Origin: Bradysia coprophila
Taxonomy: Eukaryota; Arthropoda; Insecta; Diptera; Sciaridae
Assembly: GCF_014529535.1 (NCBI RefSeq)
Contig: NW_023503409.1
Location: 2,418,390 to 2,482,389, forward strand
Direction of reading: 5' to 3'
Length of the DNA stretch: 64,000 nt
Of the stretch, positions 13,901 through 26,454 are shown one piece after another. The position numbers and the translations under genes were made by a program. Below the pieces are notes generated by a model that had not been told where the DNA came from, did no database searches, and saw only the letters and a list, made by a program, of their open reading frames with translations. Positions within the stretch are counted from its first letter, which is position 1; each line of letters opens with the position of its first letter.

Positions 13901-14889
13901 AGTATCGCTTCATGAAATTACTACATTTCTATCAGCGAGAGAAACGAGAGAAAATTACAGATTTTGACGACTCATTTTCGTACTTTTCTTATTCGACTGA
14001 AGCATGCCTTATCGGCCATTCAAAAATTCCGTATCGGGTCCTTAGAAGTAGGAACTATCTGACAATATCTTACTCTTCATGCATTTTGGTGTAGGCAGAT
14101 GAATGGACCCTTAGACATTTTCTTTTTAATGAATTCTCTTGATTGGAACAATATTTTTCTATAACTTTTACTATTTACTCTTAATGTCCATTCGGCCACA
14201 CACGAATGTGAGAGCTCTGGTAGTTTATCTGAAACATTGGTTCAGGTGGATAAGAATTTGACTGCGGTGATTCGCAAAAAAACTCTTCAAACAACATTAA
14301 TGAAGACAAATCTTGCTAATAAAAAATGTAATTCGTTAAAATTTAATCCCTTTAACCATTTTCGGATAAATGAATAACCATGAAACAAGCATAATTGAAT
14401 ATTTAAACGATGATGATGATCATGATCTGTCCAATGGACAACTCAATTTGGACAAAATGAATATTTCATCATTTTTTGTTTTATTGTGGAATTTTCTCTC
14501 TCTCTCTATTTCATATTATAAATGAATATTATGGCCATTTCAAGCCTTTGTTTGTAATTTTTAATGTACGAAATGAATTATGAATGAATATTAATTACAA
14601 TAAAAATGTATAGATCGACGTCGCGATCGCGTGATTTATTCAATTCGTAATTATAATTATGAGACAGATGAATGGTCTAGCTTTGAGCATTGATAAACAA
14701 AACAAATGTTTTTCTCTATTCGACATCACGCACATCATGACTTTATTGATTTTATTCAAATTACACCAACAATTTAGTGCCAGATAAATTCGTCCTGAAA
14801 GGTAGCGCAATGCATTCCGTACCTTTTATTTTAATGTTCAATTTCAAATAGAGATAAGAAGACTTGAACTTAAAAAATCTTTTTATTTA
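10968..14889. other. Intergenic stretch without a supported gene
   Basis: Several open frames occur, the longest being 13711-14094 (plus, 127 codons). None shows a domain, a splice partner or a sensible composition. The stretch from 14580 to 14890 is plain AT-rich DNA leading into the LINE. Confidence 0.4.
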
Positions 14890-16147
14890 TAGGCAATCAC
14901 GGCTTTGTTTAATCAATGTCTCCAATGGGAAGAAGTACCAGAAGCCTGGGAAAATGCGGTAATTACATTGCTGCATAAAAAAGGAGACATAACAAAGCTG
15001 GAAAATTACCGACCCATAAGCCTATTGTCAACACTCTCACTCACAAGTTGTTTATTAAAATCATTACGAATAGGAACACTAACAGGTTCGACTTCTACCA
15101 ACCTGTTGAACAAGCTGCTTTCAGATCTGGTTTCAGCACAAACAACCATCTGCAGGTGATGAGAACGCTTATTGAGAAGTGTCGTGAATACAACATCGAC
15201 ATAGTCTTGCTATTCAGAGACTTCGAAAAAGCTTTCGATTCAGTGGAAACATGGTCGATATTGCACGGAGAAATTCAGAATCGGCCGAGGTGTAAGGCAG
15301 GGTGACACCATTTCACCGAAATTATTCACGGCGATTCTGCAGAGTATTTTTAGGAAGTTAAACTGGAGTAAAATGGGAATAAAGATAAATGGAGAGTACC
15401 TGAGCAATCTCCGCTTCGCTGATGACATTGTACCGATAGCATCGAATCTAGGTCAGGCTCAGCTTATGCTACAACAGTTAAGTGAAGAGGCAAGCAAAGT
15501 TGACCTCAAGATGAACTTATCGAAAACAAAAGTCATGACCAACATCATCGGGGACGATAGAGAAATCAAAATTGGTGACACTGTCATTGAACGAGTCGAC
15601 AGCTATGTATATCTAGGACATAAACTGAAGTTAGGTCTGGACAACCAAACGGCAGAAATAACACGTAGGATTGGTCTTGAATAATAGTCTGAAACACAAA
15701 GTTTTCGTCACTTGTGTCCTTCCAGTGCTCACTTATGGAGCGGAAACGTTAACTTTAACGAAAGCATCCGAAGATAAATTGAGAGTGACACAAAGAGCCA
15801 TGGAACGGGGTATGCTTGGAATAACACTCAGAGACAGAATGACGAATCAATGGATTCGACAACAAACCAGGGTCGTTGATGTCATGGAAAGAATAGCATC
15901 TCTGAAATGGAGCTGGGCGGGACATATTGCAAGAAGGACAGACGAACGTTGGACCAAAAAGATCATGAACTGGCGACCATATAAAAGACGAGCTATAGGT
16001 AGACCACCAGAGAGATGGACAAACGGAATTAAGAATATTGCAGGTACAAACTGGCAGCAAATGACAATGGATCGTACGAAATGGAAAGAAGTTGGAGAGC
16101 CTACATCCAGCAGTGGATAGAAACAGGCTGAAAAAGAAGAAGAACGA
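14890..16147 (+). mobile_element. Non-LTR retrotransposon (LINE) fragment, reverse-transcriptase half, decayed
   Basis: The 3' part of a LINE ORF2. It starts within the reverse transcriptase ([20 protein letters not shown], then [10 protein letters not shown]). It continues in another frame with [20 protein letters not shown] and KAFDSVETW. The GVRQGDTISPKLF block, the catalytic FADD box (LRFADDIV, near 15413) and YVYLGHKL follow. The C-terminal region has VLPVLTYGAE, RAMERGMLGITLRDR and RWAGH-like motifs, and ends near 16132. At least two internal deletions (after KAFDSVETW and after TRRIGLE) and several frame changes are visible, and the endonuclease half is missing. It is therefore dead. 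The protein type is the one commonly annotated in insects as an endonuclease-reverse transcriptase, which I place near the RTE group; the clade is my recollection. A GAAGAAGAAC-like tail follows. Confidence 0.85.
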
Positions 16148-16378
16148 GCAGAGCGCGTTCTCCTTTAAACGCATTTATTACCTTCCATCATGATTATTTG
16201 TGCACACAGCTACGGGAATCAACATTATTCGTTTAGCATTTTTGCATATAGTGCGTTATTGCATCTTTAGCAACAGCCTCTTAAAAGCATCACTCTAATA
16301 TCTGTTTAAAGTATAGCCTAGGGTGTGGTTGATTTTATCATTAACGCAATTTCCGTCACCGTTGTCGCTAACAGATGA

Positions 16379-18418
16379 CTAGACATGCTGTTTCCTCAGC
16401 TCTCGGACTTTGTTCATTGATCGCCATATCTGTAATGAGTTTGTAGTGAGGTTACCTGATTATTGGGTAATATTTCACTATACTTTTATGGTGGAATCGT
16501 CACTAGTAGTTACAAGCATTTCAGAATCAACTGGATTGAATGCCACGCTATTCACAACATCTTTGTGAGGATTTTTGGCCAAACAGATTCCATAGTGTCG
16601 GTCCCAAACGTATGCCTGCATATCTTCGGCACCACTACTCAGCAAACGTATTTTCTTCAATTTCGAAAAGCTAATAAATTGCGGTAACTAACGAAACTAA
16701 CCTGGCCAAGTAATTATCACAAACATCCATGAAAATGAAGTGGCAGCCGTCATTAAGTGTGTAATTTGTGTGTGATTGAAATGTTTGGTCGACTTTTGTT
16801 AATGTAGTTAGATCAATCACGTGTATGTTAATTTCCTGTGCAATCGGGGGTGGCTCAAGTGGATTGGAAATAATGTAATTCGGCAACCATTCACCGCAGT
16901 GAACATACAGATATCGATGATCCGGACTCAGACCCATTCCGATTATATGTCCGTGCAGGTCAATAATGGCATCAACTGGATCGAAATGGTCGGCAACAGC
17001 CTCATAGTCCAACCAGTTGGGCTCTACACGCGGTTCGCTATTCTGTAACAATCGCTCTTGCTTTTTAATAGCAATGCGTTCCTTCAACGATGGGCCGCGT
17101 TCTAGCGTCCTGGGGAAATTTACGTGGTGAACAAATTTGAATCCAACTTGATGGGGAGTATAGGTACTGCTTCCAGTCGAGAAAATTAAATATTTTGGTC
17201 CCATGTTCTCTAAATCGTCGATAGTTGTATCACTAGCGCCTGTATCTAAATATTCCGGACGACACTCTTCATAATTATCATAACAAGTTTTGACATCATC
17301 CAGCCATGGGCAGTTGGCCACTATAATGCCACGGATCGAGCTGGCGTTTCTGTTATAGAATTTGTAGAGCTGATTCGTTACTGGAACATGTTCTGAATAA
17401 ATTTCCTGGTTGGCCTTATTCAACCATAATACTGATGTAGTAACCAATTGAGCCAGCCAGTGCAAATTACCAGATATCACGAATTCGTCAGTTAACCAAG
17501 CACCGAAGATATCATACGGGCGATTGTTAATTCTACAACGCAGTTTTGACTCTCCTGATAAAGAGATGATCAAATTAAATTAGATTGAAGTGAAAAATTC
17601 AAAAATTCAGTGTTACCATTGACGCTGAATACGACAATTTCTCCTGATGTTGAATGGGACGAACCAAAATGTACACCCGACACCAACAGTAGCGTATCGC
17701 GTTGATTAAATTGAGAAAATTGTGTGTGTTTCCAGCTGAACTCTTTCATATCATGTGAGTATCTTATTGTCGCTGAATATGAATTCCATATCTAAGAAGA
17801 TATGAATCGGATCATCATCTTAGCGTTATGTCGTGGCAGCTGCCATACTCACGATAACATATCCATCCTTTGAACAAGTAGCAAACATTTCACCGTTGTG
17901 TGAAAAACTAACGTGTAACACTTGATGAGTGTGAGCGTCTTGAATGTCGTCGGTAAGTACCAATGGAACATTGTCGATCAGCCTTTTGTATTCGCTTAAC
18001 CAACATTCAGCACCTGAGATCCAAATGAAAAAGTGTTCACAACTGTATCCTGTATCCTCCTTTAATACTGAATAGTTCGTTAGAAAAACAGGTTCAAAAA
18101 ACAATATAGGCATTCTCAAAAACGAGACACGATTCTGCGCAAGAACGAATGTTGAAATGAACACACCTCACCTGGCTTAAGTTCAATTTTCTTTTTTACT
18201 CGAAAATCTCTTCGGAAAATCTTTCTCCACAAATAATCGTCTCTTGATATATCATTCCAACGACGGCAACATTCTCCTACATTCAATACGGTTTTAGCTG
18301 ATAAATCTTTAAGAATATCAATAAAGACCGGTTCAGGTATCATACACCATTGGGAATTGAGTTCCTCATGTGGAGTTTGATCGTTCGTAGTTGATTCGGT
18401 AACAGCAATACGTGACAT
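16379..18418 (-). CDS. Fbxw5: F-box/WD-repeat protein 5
   Basis: Six exons: 18418-18172, 18013-17853, 17791-17617, 17554-16702, 16637-16484 and 16429-16379. All junctions are GT-AG and keep the frame, giving 546 residues; the human protein is 566. The F-box lies at about residues 23-68 (WCMIPEPVFIDILKDLSAKT, then CCRRWNDISRDDYLW). WD repeats follow: HTHQVLHVSFSHNGEMFATC, NNRPYDIFGAWLTDEFVISG, VYVWDRHYGICLA-like and DVVNSVAFNPVDSEMLVTTS. The last small exon restores the conserved KIWRS after the aspartate-rich DDSTIK. Without that intron the frame stops one codon too early. The family acts as a substrate receptor of cullin-RING ubiquitin ligases, through SKP1 and DDB1-CUL4. The gene ends 232 bp from the LINE remnant. 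Confidence 0.93.
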
Positions 18419-19999
18419 TTTTGTTTTTGCTCCCTATGTACCCATATGCACCAACACTTCACTGTGTATAAAAACAATATTTTATAAACTTTTCTTTAAT
18501 AAATTCATTAGAAAGACTACGATTTGACTCTTTTCTAAATCAGATCCGTGTTTGTAAATAAATTTGTGTAATTTTTTCTTGAAAATATCTACACAATATA
18601 ACGCGTAACAGACATAACGTCTAAATTTAGATTCTTCAGATCATTTGCGCATAGTCAACTCAACTTAACTGAAATGGATTAGTGAGATTTCTTCATTAAT
18701 TTTCTTAGACTGTTTTCGATGGCATGATTTGTCAACACAACAAATCTTCAACATCCGTTATAACACTGATACTAATTTTACTATAAATGACCATATTAGC
18801 CAAGGTCCATTGCTTATTATTTACGTCGTTGATAACGAATGACATAGCTGACTGACGAGTTATTGAAAATCAGATTTAGCAGACTCTGGTCTACTACTTC
18901 ACATGTTTTAAGTATTTTTCAGAGATTGATTTCCGTAACAGGTTAACGACGTTTTTGATGAAGGCATTGATGAAGTATATTGGTATTCTGAAAACCAACA
19001 AAACTCACTCTATCAGAAGACATTATCATTCATGAAGATAATATCCAGTAAAATTCTCTTCCATAAACATAAGAATATCCTTCAACCAACGCACAACAGA
19101 CTACTCTCCTTTCTTTATAAAATTTTGCTTTGATAAATATTTCCTCTTAATTTTTTTGTTTGTTTAAAGACACCTCCTTTAAGGATGAATTTTGGATGAA
19201 CAATATTTGTCTACTTGCAAGCTTCATTATGAGGTGGATATACTTCTGCTTGTTTTGGATGTGGAATGCACACGATCACATCAAATTAATTCGATACAAA
19301 GTGTTCGGAGTGAGTTCAGCAGAAATAATATTCTTTATAGTATTCAATAGTCATTCATTTGCTTATAGAAAAAATTATTTAATCGCATTTCAATATGAAG
19401 CGGACATAGGTACATGATCAACATGCTCAGCCATTGGACGTGTTTTGCAATTGGCGATTACATATGGCTACGGAATCGTAAACGTTTGGTATTTATATGA
19501 TATAATTTCGCATAAATATGTTCCAGTTGATACAGAATTCGTTATTTTCATCGAAACCCTTGTTATGATGAATTGCTTATTGATTAGAGGTTAGAGTTTT
19601 GAAGATATGTCTCCAATCAACAAAAAAGACAGATCTCCACCTCTAACAATATCTCCATTTTACAGTTGTTAATATTGTTGCAATGATTCATATGCACACG
19701 ATAGTTCATACCACCATTCTGATGGCTTTCGTCTATGTGATATCACCGGTCCTTTGTCCTACACACGAAGGATCAAGGATATAATATTGAAAATGTATGT
19801 CAAATCAATCAGGCTCGATTTATCTTCCTTTGGATGTGCTGTATAATCAACAGGTAACGACTGACACCATTTCCCACATTTAAAATGCCATTCGTCCGAT
19901 TTGAACCGTTTATTTTACACATTATTAAAGGGCGACGGTGGTTTTCGGACATTGAAATCTTTTCTGCAAAACATAAAAATCGAAGTCAATGGGTAATAT
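18419..19999. other. Intergenic; traces of a possible membrane-protein gene at 19186-19772
   Basis: On the plus strand three blocks could encode membrane segments. They are 19182-19310 (CLLASFIMRWIYFCLFWMW), about 19430-19590 (ITYGYGIVNVWYLYDIISHK, then FVIFIETLVMMNCLLI) and 19675-19792 (VVNIVAMIHMHTIVHTTILM). They follow each other in an order compatible with exons, but I could not join them with convincing introns and do not recognise the family. They may be a decayed gene. The rest is featureless. Confidence 0.25.
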
Positions 20000-20199
20000 C
20001 ACGGCAGAGTAAAATAAACCAGGCAGGAGCGGTTCATTTTCGAAACGTCAAATAGTACCTAATACACTGGATGAAAATGAACTCAAATAAACACTGACAT
20101 AAGTTGAAAAATGTTGTTCGCAAAACATGTAGGGCTACTAGATTATTCAGGTCCCTAGTCAAACAAGCGCTCCTGCCTGGTTAACTTTACTCTGTCGTG
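20000..20199. mobile_element. MITE, CACGGCAG family, copy 1
   Basis: A 200-bp element with 32-bp terminal inverted repeats. It starts CACGGCAGAGTAAAATAAAC and ends with the complement of CACGACAGAGTAAAGTTAAC. It is flanked by the direct 7-bp repeat GTAATAT at 19993-19999 and 20200-20206. It carries no coding capacity. A near-identical relative is at 21241-21442. Confidence 0.8.
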
Positions 20200-20667
20200 G
20201 TAATATGAAGAGCTGTAGATTGAACGTAGGTGTTCGATGCGTCAACAACAGATATATTTGTAGCCTTTGCGGAAATGGTCTAGTCAAGTAATAAACAAAG
20301 ATTTGGTAATAAATTAAGTATCATGAAAGTATTTGATGAGGCAATTGCAACGCTTCATTTACGAAACTGCATGAAAAAAAAACTATTTTTATACAGTGAA
20401 TTTAGTTCCTAAATTAAACGTCAAATCAACCAGCTGGATTAAAATTAAAACCCTTAGAACGTATCATCATATAAAAGGGGAACAGTCGAAGCTTACATAT
20501 GTGGCCTTTATGGATATGCTCTAGTAAAGTAATGTCACAGCTCTGCTGTGGTAATGTACAAAGATGTAGTGATGAATTAAATATGAACACAGTCTCGAAT
20601 ACAATTAACATGGAAGTATAATTTGTCGAATGTAACTTAAATACACAAATAATCATAATTATCTAAG

Positions 20668-20742
20668 CACGGCAAAATAAACCATATATTGGAACTTCAG
20701 GCTTTTTTAAAGTTATGATTTGGTTTACTTTACTCTGCGGTG
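20668..20742. mobile_element. Short MITE related to the CACGGCAG family
   Basis: A 75-bp element. It begins CACGGCAAAATAAACC and ends with the complement of CACCGCAGAGTAAAGTAAAC, so its tips match the two larger copies nearby. It appears to be an internally deleted relative. No clear target duplication is seen. Confidence 0.55.
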
Positions 20743-21240
20743 AGCGAAGAAGTTGCAAAGTTTCACTTACGGAATTGTTGCCGTAAAAGACTATTAACAG
20801 GCACACTTCTTGGCGTTTTAATATACTAGTGGACCTGCTTAGGCAAAAATTCGTGCATCTTAGAAAGTCGTTATAACGATGATTGTAGGTTGTTCCGTAT
20901 CGATTTCTGATTCTAAACTGATGTGGGACCAAGACGGCAGCTCAATGGTTCTCTGGTGAGCGGCCGAAATGTCCCATTTTTTTTATGATTTTTCATTCGT
21001 AAGCGAGAAGAGATATTAATCCACTTCCAAAGGATAAGTTATAGAGAAAAGTCTAAATTTATTTTGATGGTCAAGGTCGAAAAATGTTTTTTTCTCAAAG
21101 GAAAATCTCTGAAACCGATAGAAAGACTGTAAATTCGCAAAAGTTTTCTTCAAAAGGTTTATAGAGAATTTAAAGAGCTACGTTTTTGTTTTTTATTTAT
21201 TGAAATCGGGCAGCTCGTTCCGGAGATATGTCCGTAACAG

Positions 21241-21442
21241 CACGGCAGAGTAAAATAAACCAGGCAGGAGCGGTTCATTTTCGAAACGTCAAATAAGGGA
21301 CCTAATACATTGCATGAAAATGAACTCAAATGAACACTGACATAAATTGAAAAATTTTGTTCGCAAAAAATATTGGGCTACTAGATTATTCAGGTCCCTA
21401 GTCAAATCAGCGCTCCTGCCTGGTTAACTTTACTCTGTCGTG
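21241..21442. mobile_element. MITE, CACGGCAG family, copy 2
   Basis: A 202-bp element, about 93% like copy 1 by eye, with the same terminal inverted repeats. The flanks are GTAACAG (21234-21240) and GTAGCAG (21443-21449), a 7-bp target duplication with one difference. It ends about 320 bp upstream of the Rint1 start codon. Confidence 0.8.
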
Positions 21443-21760
21443 GTAGCAGTGAAGTCACCACATATTCTTCACGTAAAAATCGATGTATTATTTTAGAGAA
21501 ACTAGGTACTTTTTACGTAAGTGGAAATCAGGGCTTACGATGTTGCGAGTGATACTCACAATTTTTACCGCCTCTTATATTCAAAAAGAAAATTTTCTTA
21601 AATTGAAAATCAAACTTTTCGAGTGGGACGCGCGCATGTACACGGCTGACGTTTAACTGAAGTTTCACGCTTACGAGACGTTTACATTATTTTTATTATC
21701 ATTCGTGTCATTCCGATGTTCTGTTAATTCATAAATAAGAAAACATTTCTGTTTTACACG

Positions 21761-24753
21761 ATGCAAGGTGATTATTCAAAAATAATTGCAAAAATAAATC
21801 GACAAATCGGGTCAGACGTAAAAAATTTGTCGAAAGCCCAAGGTTTAATTGAAACGTTCAAACAGGACTTCACCGACACCGCGCTAAAGGTGATGAACAA
21901 AGCTCTAGATTCTCTAAGGATGCGCTAGGAATCTGTATTTGATTTTAAAAACAATTTACAGTTGATGGTAAACGATGACACTGTGTCGTCGAAAATCAAA
22001 ACCGCCATCCGAACGGGACGTTCCATATGCGAGACAATTGATGTGCAACAAGAAAAAGTCAACAATTTTCACTTGCGTTTGGAGGAGCAGCTGAACGAAA
22101 ATGAAAACATTTTGGACAGTACTGTGATGGGATCGTTGGGCAAAATACGAAAACTTGAACATTTGTACGAATACTTCAAAGTGCTGAAGGATATATCAGA
22201 TATAAGGTAGTGTGTTAAGCGGCATGACCTCAATTGTGTATGAACAATGAGTCAATTCATCTATTTCCCTGTAGCGATGGTCTAAAAGAACATTTGTCTG
22301 GAAAGGATGAACAGAAGACCATAAGTTATTACTTGTTACTGTGTGGCGGTTTGAATTCCTCTGATAACATTATCGATCGTTTGCAATACGTGGAAGCTGT
22401 TCATTTAAAATCATATGCCGCGGAGACAGCAACTTATTGGTACGACGTTTTGATAGACAAGTACTCAAGGTAATGAATTTTAACTAGAACTGCATGATTG
22501 ATCTTGCAAACGTATTAGTCAAAGTCATTAAAATATTGAGCTTACGGAGACCACAAGCCTAAGCACTGCTTAGTAAGCAGCAATCCTAAAGAAACACTTT
22601 TTTGGTTTAGAGAATTCGAGGGACTACTAAAAATAATAAAATGGCCAATAACATCACCAAACGAAGTAAATAACACCCACAGGGACGTTATCACCAAACT
22701 GGGAGTCATCGCAGAATATCTGTTTTTGGTAGACTATTCAGACACTTCGTTTTGTGAAGACAAAAATTTATCGTTGTTTTTGTAGATCAAACCTCCTGGT
22801 GATGCCAACGATTCCTATGTTAAAATAACGCCATCCATTATTTGTCCGCCTATTAGTACACCAATACAGTTACTACTGAAACCTTACCGCCAGAGGTTCG
22901 TTCATTATTTAGGTCAACGGTCGTAATGTTTCAACGAAAATTTTAATTTTCACAGATTCTTGTATCACTTTACTGGTACGCGACAAACTAATCGATTAGA
23001 CAAACCCGAATGGTTCTACACACAAGTATTGTCTTGGGCCAAGGAAAGCAATTTGTTCGTGTCGCAAACATTTCAAGCAGCTGCCCTACTAGCTTATCAA
23101 GAAAACTTAAATGTCAGGGTGTGTAGTGATGCATTGGTAGTTACAGAGGAACCAGTTTTCTATAATATTTGATCACATTTTCAGCTGGAATTTATCCGGG
23201 GACTCGTGCAATTGACGATTGAGAAACTGTGCAACGATATCGAACAAATAGCGGAGGACGAACATTTATTCGCTCATTTGATCGATGAAACGTTGTCATT
23301 CGAACAGGAATTGAAAGACACATTGGGATATCCAAGCACATACATGAGCGCAATTTCTGTAATCACACAGCCGCAATACATCATGAAATGGTTGTCAGCC
23401 GAAGAGAAATGTAATAGCGAGTTTCACTGATACCGTAACAGATCTTTTACCTTTAAAATTAACATTTAATTTCACTGAACAGTTTCCACATCTAAAATGG
23501 ATACGATGCTGACGATCGGATCGCCATGGGAGTTTATCGATCCAATCAACTTGGAAGAATTAAAAATTCCACGGTGTGCGGATCACTTTATTCGACTTCT
23601 CGATGCTATCAAAGAAAGATATTGCAATCTACCACAACCTAGACATCAGTATGTTAACCACTGAGTGTGGGTCTCAAAGGAAACTTTTCGAATCAAAATT
23701 TTTTGGTTTCAGATTACAATTTCTAAATCTTCAGTTGGAACTCATCGACAATTTCCGGAGGAGAATGGCACAATTGCACAGCAGTTCGGTGAATGGTGTT
23801 AGTACAACGAAAATACTCAACGCAATCAACTACTTGATTTCTGTACTACGAGAATGGGGAGAACAAGTGGTGAGACTTCGCTGCCTTCGTTGCAGCTTTC
23901 TTGTCGTCACGTTGATAACAGACGACTTACGCGAAAAATATTCAATTCACAGCACTATCTTCACCTTCATGGTGCAATACATGGTACCAATTCTGAGGAA
24001 ATATCGTTAGTATTCGATCAGTATATAGACGAGTTTGATCATTGGCAACGTCAACTCATCAGCGAATTAGCAGCAAAAGCTGTAAACAATATCAAAGCCA
24101 AATCGTTGCCGTATCGTCACGACAATTGGATTACAATGCCAACACACAATCTGCGTGAACCATTGTTGCTATCGATTTCAGCTAGTGAAATGTTTCAGGT
24201 AACTTGCAATCGAATTCCATACGGAAAAAAATAAGGAAAATTGTCTATTTCAATTCTAACGTTTTCGATCAGGTGATGGTTAGCATTCTTCACAATTTAG
24301 AGACGGAATTGGCGTCGAATATCTTCGACATTACCATTCGAATGATTGCCAAGCAAATTGATAGCTTCTTCATCTACAGCATGATTTTGAATACAAAATT
24401 TTCATCGGGAGGCACAATTCAATTCCAATTTGACATGACGAGGAATCTGTTTGCGCTATTTGGTCAGTACGTTAGACGTCCCGAATTGTTATTTAAAAAG
24501 TGAGTGATGACATGGCCCTAGCGCTGGGAATTTGTTTCATTTCCTTTGAATCCGTAGGGTTCATGATGCATGCATTTTGCTTACATTGCCAAGTGGAAGT
24601 GCTATTTTACTGCAGCAAACGTTAAACAATTGTGATAACACTAAGAATGAAGAGGAGCTCACAGCGACGTTGAAAGAAATTGGTGTGAATAATTTGGATC
24701 ATTCGCTTGCTTTGGACATTTTGGACAGGCGAAACGATACCACAATTCAGTGA
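21761..24753 (+). CDS. Rint1: RAD50-interacting protein 1 homologue (RINT1/TIP20 family)
   Basis: Twelve exons: 21761-21889, 21962-22206, 22275-22469, 22611-22728, 22786-22895, 22956-23118, 23185-23410, 23483-23648, 23713-23869, 23953-24198, 24273-24499 and 24558-24753. All junctions are GT-AG and in phase, giving 725 residues; the human protein is 792. The N-terminal part is a coiled coil. The RINT1/TIP20 core includes RFLYHFTGTRQTNRLDKPEW, LEFIRGLVQLTIEKL, HLIDETLSFEQELKDTLGYP, KMDTML and QFQFDMTRNLFALFGQYVRR, all closely matching the vertebrate blocks. The protein belongs to the NRZ (NAG-RINT1-ZW10) tether at the endoplasmic reticulum, which receives Golgi-derived COPI vesicles, and has checkpoint and centrosome links. 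The initiator ATG is the first in the exon and gives the conserved IGSDVKNL start. An AATAAA lies about 60 bp after the stop. Confidence 0.95.
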
Positions 24754-25245
24754 ACGAAAATATTGAAATATTGGGTTGTCATACATGTGCGTGCAGTGCA
24801 CAGGCAAAAAGGAAATAAATCTATTTTGGTTAACGAACAGTTGCCCTTTCAAATGGGAAATGCGGGCGGCTAACATCTGTTATCGATAACGACTTCAGGA
24901 ATAAACGACAAGCGCCGACTGATGCGGCCTTTTATAGAAAAAATCATGTTCAAGGAAATGAAGTAATAGATTTTCAATCAATCTCTTAAAAATACTTGCA
25001 TCAAATGACGGATCCATCGAAACTGTTAATATGCTTGCCGTCTGCGGAAGGTCGAGGAAACCTAGAATTCGAAGTTGAATTAAAAATCACTGGAGGAGTG
25101 TTGTGATTCACAACTTGTGAACACTCTTAACGTTACTATTTTTGATCTTCGTCGTCGCCTGTTTATATTCTTCACTTCTGAACATTGACTGAAAATCAAT
25201 TTTATAAAAAAAATCGATTTATTTATTGATCTAGCACAAGCCTTT

Positions 25246-26249
25246 TCACTTCTTCTTTTCGGTCTTTTCCGGTTCTTCCTTTTGACTATCCGCCACTGCA
25301 CTATCACCACTATCTGAACTGGACAATTCGTCATCTTCGCTGGAACTCGATGAACTGCTGTCTGATTCATCAGAATTATCAGATTTATCCGAGTCGTCGG
25401 TTTCATTTAACAATTTCATGAACGCCTTTCCGGTAATTTTCTTCGGCAAAATCGAATGCAGGAACTCCAATTTGTTGTCGGATTGAACGTAATCGGCAAC
25501 GTGTTTATACTCCAACGTTTTATTTTTACCGATGCTCTCTTTGGCCAAGGTCTTGATCAACATTTCCTAAAACGGAGGCGATAGTTATAAAACTTTGTGA
25601 AGTGTTGTGGCTTCAAGTAGACTAAATTTAAAACAGGAAGGACTGACACTGCAGAATTAGGAAAGTCCTTATTCTACTTGTACAGCACAATCGGTATAGT
25701 GACAAGTGAATCGGCAGGAGCCTTTTGAAGTAGTTGCTGAGGAAGTTGCAAGAACCATTTTCCTTTTACAAATTTCGCAACTACTTTTGCAGCTACTTCA
25801 GGCGTAGTAGTTGAAGTAGTTGCAAAAGTTGTTGCTAAAAACATTTTCCTTTTACGAATTTTGCAACTCATTTTGCAACTACTTCAGGCGGGTATCGGCA
25901 GGCCTTTCTCTCGTAGCTCTAAAAACATTTATTGGCCGGACTAACCTGTCACGAGTACGAGTGCTATTTTTGAATTTAAGGCAACACAACTTGTTTATGA
26001 CTAAGGGCTTTCTGAATTCCACTGTTCACAAACTTACCGTGGCTTTCGACACCAGATGAAGGGTTTCGAGTTTGATCAACGGTACACTAAGAAAGAGAAC
26101 ATTTTCGGTAGACTTCAGCCGAATTGATTTTGTTTATGTTTTGTACTTTACCTTGGATCGGATGAACTTTTCATTATTATTCGAACTCTGGCTGTCGGCA
26201 ACGACGGTTCCGCCTTCGGTTCCTCAACAGATTCCGACAAATTTGGCAT
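25246..26249 (-). CDS. Chrac-16: CHRAC subunit with histone fold (CHRAC1/CHRAC-16)
   Basis: Three exons: 26249-26152, 26086-26038 and 25566-25246, giving 155 residues. The histone fold starts LPTARVRIIMKSSSDP and continues LIKLETLHLVSKATEMLIKT, then KTLEYKHVADYVQ and KLEFLHSILPKKI, matching the CHRAC1/NF-YC-like family. The tail is unusually acidic and serine-rich (DDSDKSDNSDESDSSSS...), ending in a lysine cluster. The protein pairs with the CHRAC-14/POLE3 histone-fold subunit. Together they assist the ISWI/ACF1 nucleosome-sliding complex. Intron 2 (471 bp) is long for this window and holds a 78-bp duplicated block. An LTR element sits 206 bp upstream of the start codon and may affect the promoter. 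Confidence 0.9.
25727..25890. repeat. Duplicated 78-bp block inside Chrac-16 intron 2
   Basis: Copies at 25727-25804 and 25813-25890 both start GAAGTAGTTGC and end AACTACTTCAGGCG or a close variant. They are separated by 8 bp. Within each copy the two ends are also partly inverted (GAAGTAGTTGC against GCAACTACTTC). ATCGGCAGG occurs on both sides of the pair. It is probably a small inverted-repeat element that duplicated in place. Confidence 0.6.
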
Positions 26250-26454
26250 TTTTAATTGAATTATACTCTGATTTACAGATTTTGTTTGTGACTCTCATAA
26301 GACTACACACAAACGATAAACAATCGCATTTGTATTCAATTTTTGGCGGTTTTCTTCTTCTTTTATTTCGTGCGTTCTTCGATCCAATTCGAATGTCTCA
26401 TCACAACAGGAAAAATATTCATGACGAAGTTATGAATGTATATAGTAGTCCATA

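Noticed and set aside
13711-14094. 127-codon plus-strand frame
   Set aside because: No domain, no splice context, and composition like the surrounding AT-rich DNA.
25674-25871. 65-codon minus-strand frame
   Set aside because: Made of the 78-bp duplicated block inside Chrac-16 intron 2.
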